The notes under the pieces were generated by a model. It was not told the origin of the DNA and ran no database searches. It saw only the letters and a program-made list of their open reading frames with translations. Shown here one piece after another: positions 14,446-16,967 of a DNA stretch of 16,967 bases; the first letter of the stretch is position 1, and the number at the start of each line of letters is the position of its first letter. A program made the position numbers and the translations under genes. Source of the DNA: Alphaproteobacteria bacterium (GTDB taxonomy: Bacteria > Pseudomonadota > Alphaproteobacteria > UBA6615); assembly GCA_013003285.1 (NCBI GenBank), contig JABDJY010000176.1:1-16967 (forward strand). Reading direction: 5' to 3'.

Positions 14446-15621
14446 ATGGACGATCCCTATAATGCATTTTGCGACCACGCCGCCGTCTATATCGACGGCG
14501 CCGGCGAGGGTCCGCTTACCGGCCTGACCTTCGCCGCGAAGGATTTGTTCGATGTCGCCTATTATCGCACCGGCGGCGGCAATCCCGACTGGTTGATGAC
14601 CCATCCACCGGCGGTCCGCCACGCAACCATGGTCGAAACCTTACTCGGGGCCGGCGCCACTCTGGTTGGCAAGACCCATACCGACGAGTTGTCGCGGGGT
14701 ATTTTCGGCGAGAACCCCCATTACGGCACGCCGGTGAACCCCCGCGCGGAGAACCGTTTGCCCGGCGGATCGTCGAGCGGATCGGCGGTCGCCGTCGCCG
14801 CCGGTATGGTCGATTTCGCCATCGGCACCGACACGGGCGGGTCGGTGCGCGCGCCGGCAAGTTTCTGCGGCCTCTACGGCATCCGCCCGACCCATGACCG
14901 CTTGTCGCTGGACGGAGTCTTGGGACAGGCGCCCAGTTTCGACACGGCCGGCTGGTTCGCCCGCGATGCCGATCTATTCGCGCAGATCGGCGCAGCGATG
15001 TTCGATGGCGATATAGACGATTACACGCCCGACCATCTGGTCATCGCCTCGGATGCCTTCGCCGCCGCCGACGATGATGCGGCAGCCGGGCTCAAACCTG
15101 CGGTCGGGCGGCTATCGGAAGCCGTCGGCGCCAGCGAATGGCGGCAAATAAGCCCCGACGGTCTGGATGTTTGGCTGGGCCACCAATCAGTGATGCAGGG
15201 CCGCGAGGCGTGGCAGACCTTCGCCGACTGGATCGACCAGAACAATCCACGCTTTGGATACGAGGTTTCCGAAATCTTCCATTTCGGCGCCACCCTGTCC
15301 GATCAGCGGATCGCCGAGGCCAAAGAGGCATGGTCCCGAATCGTCGCCCATATGGACACGATCTTGACCGCCAGCACATTCATTTGCCTGCCGACGACAC
15401 CCTTCGCGGCACCGTTGCGCGGCCAGCCCCGCGCTGCGACCAAGGAGTTGCGACGGCGAATTGGTTCATTGGCCTGCATCGCCGGCCTGCTCGGCGCGCC
15501 GCAAATCACGCTGCCGCTGGGTGACGTCGACGGATTTCCGTTGGGCCTATCCCTGCTCGGCCCGCGCGGCAGCGACGAACAACTGCTTGGCTTCGCACGT
15601 CAGCTTTCGAGAGTCGTCTAG
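14446..15621 (+). CDS. Amidase (amidase signature family)
   Basis: Hydrolyses an amide with a Ser-cisSer-Lys triad. All three are visible: Lys32 in FAAKDLFD, the serine run in PGGSSSGSAVAVAAG (cis-Ser among residues 109-111), and nucleophile Ser133 in GTDTGGSVRAPA. At 391 residues it is shorter than GatA (about 480) and lacks the usual long C-terminal region, so it is a catabolic amidase rather than the tRNA amidotransferase subunit. Start 14446 has GAGG eight bases upstream; an upstream TTG at 14389 in the same frame is less credible. It diverges from the penicillin-acylase gene and overlaps the convergent MarR gene by 4 bases at the stop codons. The protein is cytoplasmic with no signal peptide. 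Substrate unknown. Confidence 0.9.
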   Translation: MDDPYNAFCDHAAVYIDGAGEGPLTGLTFAAKDLFDVAYYRTGGGNPDWLMTHPPAVRHATMVETLLGAGATLVGKTHTDELSRGIFGENPHYGTPVNPRAENRLPGGSSSGSAVAVAAGMVDFAIGTDTGGSVRAPASFCGLYGIRPTHDRLSLDGVLGQAPSFDTAGWFARDADLFAQIGAAMFDGDIDDYTPDHLVIASDAFAAADDDAAAGLKPAVGRLSEAVGASEWRQISPDGLDVWLGHQSVMQGREAWQTFADWIDQNNPRFGYEVSEIFHFGATLSDQRIAEAKEAWSRIVAHMDTILTASTFICLPTTPFAAPLRGQPRAATKELRRRIGSLACIAGLLGAPQITLPLGDVDGFPLGLSLLGPRGSDEQLLGFARQLSRVV

Positions 15622-16073
15622 ACCCGGGTGATCTTGGCGAGCAGTTCGAGCAGTTGTTTCTTGTCGCCGGCGCTGAGATCCTGCGCCAGTTCGGCTTCGT
15701 GGGCTTCGACTTGGGGCGTGAGTTGGACCAGCAGCTCTTTTCCCGCCGCCGTCAAAAGCAGCTCGTGGGAGCGGCGATCGATTTGCGAGCGCCGCCGCTC
15801 GATCCAGCCATTTTCCTCGAGCCGGTCGATCATCGCCACCATGGTCGACCCATCGATGCCCAAGGCGCGGGCCAGCCGGGTCTGGCTGAGACCTTCATTG
15901 TTGGCGACGATCACCATCAAGCCGTACCAACCCGGCGTAATGCCGGCCTGCCCCACCGTGGCGGCGAAATGCTGGAAGGTCGCGATCTGGGCGCGGCGCA
16001 GTTGATAACCGAGCAGGTTGGGCAACCCGCCCAGATCCAACACTTCGTCACTGGCGTTCTTACGATCGCTCAC
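15618..16073 (-). CDS. MarR-family transcriptional regulator
   Basis: A 151-residue winged helix-turn-helix regulator of the MarR family. The DNA-binding part runs from LSQTRLARALGIDGSTMVAMIDRLEENGWIERR (about 62-94) to the wing containing DRRS (99-102). Long helices at both ends form the dimer interface. The open frame continues further upstream to 16274, but GTG 16073 is preceded by GAGGGG at ideal distance, and the additional residues look like spacer sequence, so 16073 is chosen. MarR proteins often bind aromatic acids or their CoA esters and repress a divergent gene; here that gene is the CoA-thioesterase. The 15-nt palindrome at 16152 is a likely operator. The stop overlaps the amidase stop by 4 bp. 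Confidence 0.9.
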   Translation of the reverse strand: MSDRKNASDEVLDLGGLPNLLGYQLRRAQIATFQHFAATVGQAGITPGWYGLMVIVANNEGLSQTRLARALGIDGSTMVAMIDRLEENGWIERRRSQIDRRSHELLLTAAGKELLVQLTPQVEAHEAELAQDLSAGDKKQLLELLAKITRV

Positions 16074-16151
16074 CAAAGACCCCTCAGAGGCAAAATTCTC
16101 TCTCGGTTTGTTAGCGACGAACCGCGCCCGGCACCAGAACAAATTGGCGCG

Positions 16152-16166
16152 ACCCATAATATGGGT
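16152..16166. promoter_or_regulatory. Candidate MarR operator
   Basis: ACCCATA-A-TATGGGT is a perfect 7-bp dyad with one central base. It lies about midway between the divergent marR-type gene (start 16073) and the thioesterase gene (start 16255), about 80-90 bp from each. Size and symmetry fit MarR operators. Binding is inferred. Confidence 0.55.
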
Positions 16167-16254
16167 TCGGATGTAATGGGCCGACATGGCCGGCGCCCGT
16201 TGCCCGGCCGCGCCGGTTGCGCCAAAGTGCGCCGGCATAGCAAAGTTAGGTTCA

Positions 16255-16695
16255 ATGTTCAAAAACACTATCAAGATTCCCGTCGAGTGGGGCCACTGCG
16301 ACCCCGCACGTATCGTTTTCTACCCGAACTATTTCTTCTGGTTCGACCAGGCGACCCGTCATTTGTTCGACCGCGCCGGCTTCAGCTACGAGGTCATGCT
16401 CGACGAATACAAGACCGTCGGCCTACCTTTGGTCGACGCCCATGCGGAGTTTTTGGCGCCGACGCGATTCGGCGACGAAATCGAAGTGACCAGCCATGTC
16501 AGCGAGTGGCGGCGCAAGACGCTGGTGGTCAGCCACGAAGTCACCAATGCCGGCATTCCAGCCGTGCGCGGCACCGAGATCCGCGTCTGGGCAGCGCACG
16601 ATCCCTACGATGAGCGTAAATTACAGTCGCGGGAAATCCCACCCGAATTCAAGGCCCGTTTCGACGAGTTGGCCGCGCATGCTACGCAAGTATAA
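16255..16695 (+). CDS. Acyl-CoA thioesterase, 4-hydroxybenzoyl-CoA thioesterase-like (hotdog fold)
   Basis: Hydrolyses an acyl- or aroyl-CoA thioester. The 146-residue hotdog protein begins with a block close to Pseudomonas-type 4-hydroxybenzoyl-CoA thioesterase: VEWGHCDPARIVFYPNYFFWFD, in which Asp16 corresponds to the catalytic Asp17. ATG 16255 gives this start; an in-frame start at 16186 would add an unlikely tail that runs through the promoter region. The ribosome binding site is weak (TTAGG). It diverges from the MarR gene with the palindrome between them, so its expression is probably ligand-responsive. Similarity to the Pseudomonas enzyme suggests an aromatic CoA ester, but YbgC-type thioesterases share the fold, so this stays inference. 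Confidence 0.88.
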   Translation: MFKNTIKIPVEWGHCDPARIVFYPNYFFWFDQATRHLFDRAGFSYEVMLDEYKTVGLPLVDAHAEFLAPTRFGDEIEVTSHVSEWRRKTLVVSHEVTNAGIPAVRGTEIRVWAAHDPYDERKLQSREIPPEFKARFDELAAHATQV

Positions 16696-16744
16696 CTTGG
16701 CGGCAGACTAGGGTCGGTTTACCACTGATCCCAAGAAATAATCG

Positions 16745-16754
16745 TGATCGATCA
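16745..16754. promoter_or_regulatory. Short palindrome before the TRAP gene
   Basis: TGATCGATCA is a perfect 10-bp palindrome, 18 bases before the TRAP start codon and just ahead of its ribosome binding site. A possible operator, or chance. Confidence 0.2.
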
Positions 16755-16772
16755 AACCAAGAGGAGAGGGTT

Positions 16773-16967
16773 ATGTTGAAACTATTCAAGGGAGCCGCAG
16801 TTGCTGGCGCAGCGGTCGCCGCGCTTACAGCGATGCCGGGCATTTCTCAGGCGCAGGAAGTGACCTTGCGCATGCACACCTTCATTCCGCCGGTCGCCAA
16901 TCCGGGCAAAACGTTTCTGATTCCGTGGGCGGAAAAGATCGGTAAGGATTCCGGCGGACGCATCAAG
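16773..16967 (+). CDS. TRAP transporter substrate-binding protein (DctP-type), N-terminal part
   Basis: A periplasmic solute-binding protein of a tripartite ATP-independent transporter, which takes up organic acids using an ion gradient. ATG 16773 follows a strong ribosome binding site (GAGGAGAGGG). The first 27 residues form a signal peptide: KLFKG, then an alanine-rich core, with cleavage expected after SQA. The mature part starts QEVTLRMHTFIPPVANPGKTFLIPWAEKI, which matches the start of DctP-type proteins. Sixty-five codons are present; the rest lies beyond the window, where DctQ and DctM membrane genes would be expected. Nearby thioesterase and MarR genes hint that the ligand is a carboxylate, possibly aromatic. 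Confidence 0.86.
   Translation, partial: MLKLFKGAAVAGAAVAALTAMPGISQAQEVTLRMHTFIPPVANPGKTFLIPWAEKIGKDSGGRIK

Noticed and set aside
16074..16274. N-terminal extension of the MarR protein to an ATG at 16274
   Set aside because: GTG 16073 has a strong ribosome binding site. The extension would cross the palindromic operator and overlap the divergent thioesterase start.

Overview
The window is high-GC, tightly packed and typical of a free-living alphaproteobacterium. Gene content (TRAP transporter, CaiB-type CoA-transferase, stand-alone CoxL-like molybdenum hydroxylase, penicillin-acylase lipoprotein) and the intergenic palindromic repeats suggest a Rhodospirillales-like or marine lineage. That assignment is inferred from gene content only. 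No rRNA, tRNA, CRISPR array, transposase or phage gene was seen, and no gap between genes exceeds about 270 bases.

Left end (1-2064): the C-terminal part of selD (selenophosphate synthetase) converges on a minus-strand gene that looks like two ORFs. The two pieces are in the same frame and are separated by one TGA at 1476-1478. Read as selenocysteine, the TGA gives one 410-residue protein of the glycine/betaine/sarcosine/D-proline reductase selenoprotein B family with a U-P-Q-C motif at residue 154. A GC-rich hairpin with a G-first loop starts 12 nt after the TGA, as expected of a bacterial SECIS. The user gene and the gene that makes its selenium donor therefore lie side by side. This is the most notable content of the window.

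Middle (2065-10099): a GST-like protein, a CoxL/XdhA-type molybdenum hydroxylase large subunit without visible FeS or FAD partners, and an acyl-CoA dehydrogenase are on the minus strand. The last two form a likely operon. Diverging from them is a coupled pair of CoA-transferase-fold subunits, followed by a small cupin and a CaiB/BaiF CoA-transferase. Together these suggest catabolism of an organic acid through CoA thioesters; the substrate cannot be read from the sequence.

Right part (10105-16967): a GH3-family (plant auxin/jasmonate conjugase-like) adenylating enzyme and a penicillin-acylase-family lipoprotein are on the minus strand. An amidase diverges from the latter. A MarR regulator diverges from a 4-hydroxybenzoyl-CoA-thioesterase-like gene, with a 15-nt palindrome between them that is a good operator candidate. 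The window ends in the first 65 codons of a TRAP-transporter solute-binding protein. The GH3, acylase and amidase products all make or break amide bonds, and the MarR-thioesterase-TRAP group resembles uptake and CoA-ester handling of aromatic or other carboxylic acids.

Intergenic spacers carry two families of palindromes. One is a roughly 25-nt REP-like unit (core CTTCGACAAGCTCAG), with five copies and a compensatory stem change. The other is C-rich/G-rich hairpins of the CCTCTCC...GGAGAGG type, some followed by T runs, which probably act as terminators.
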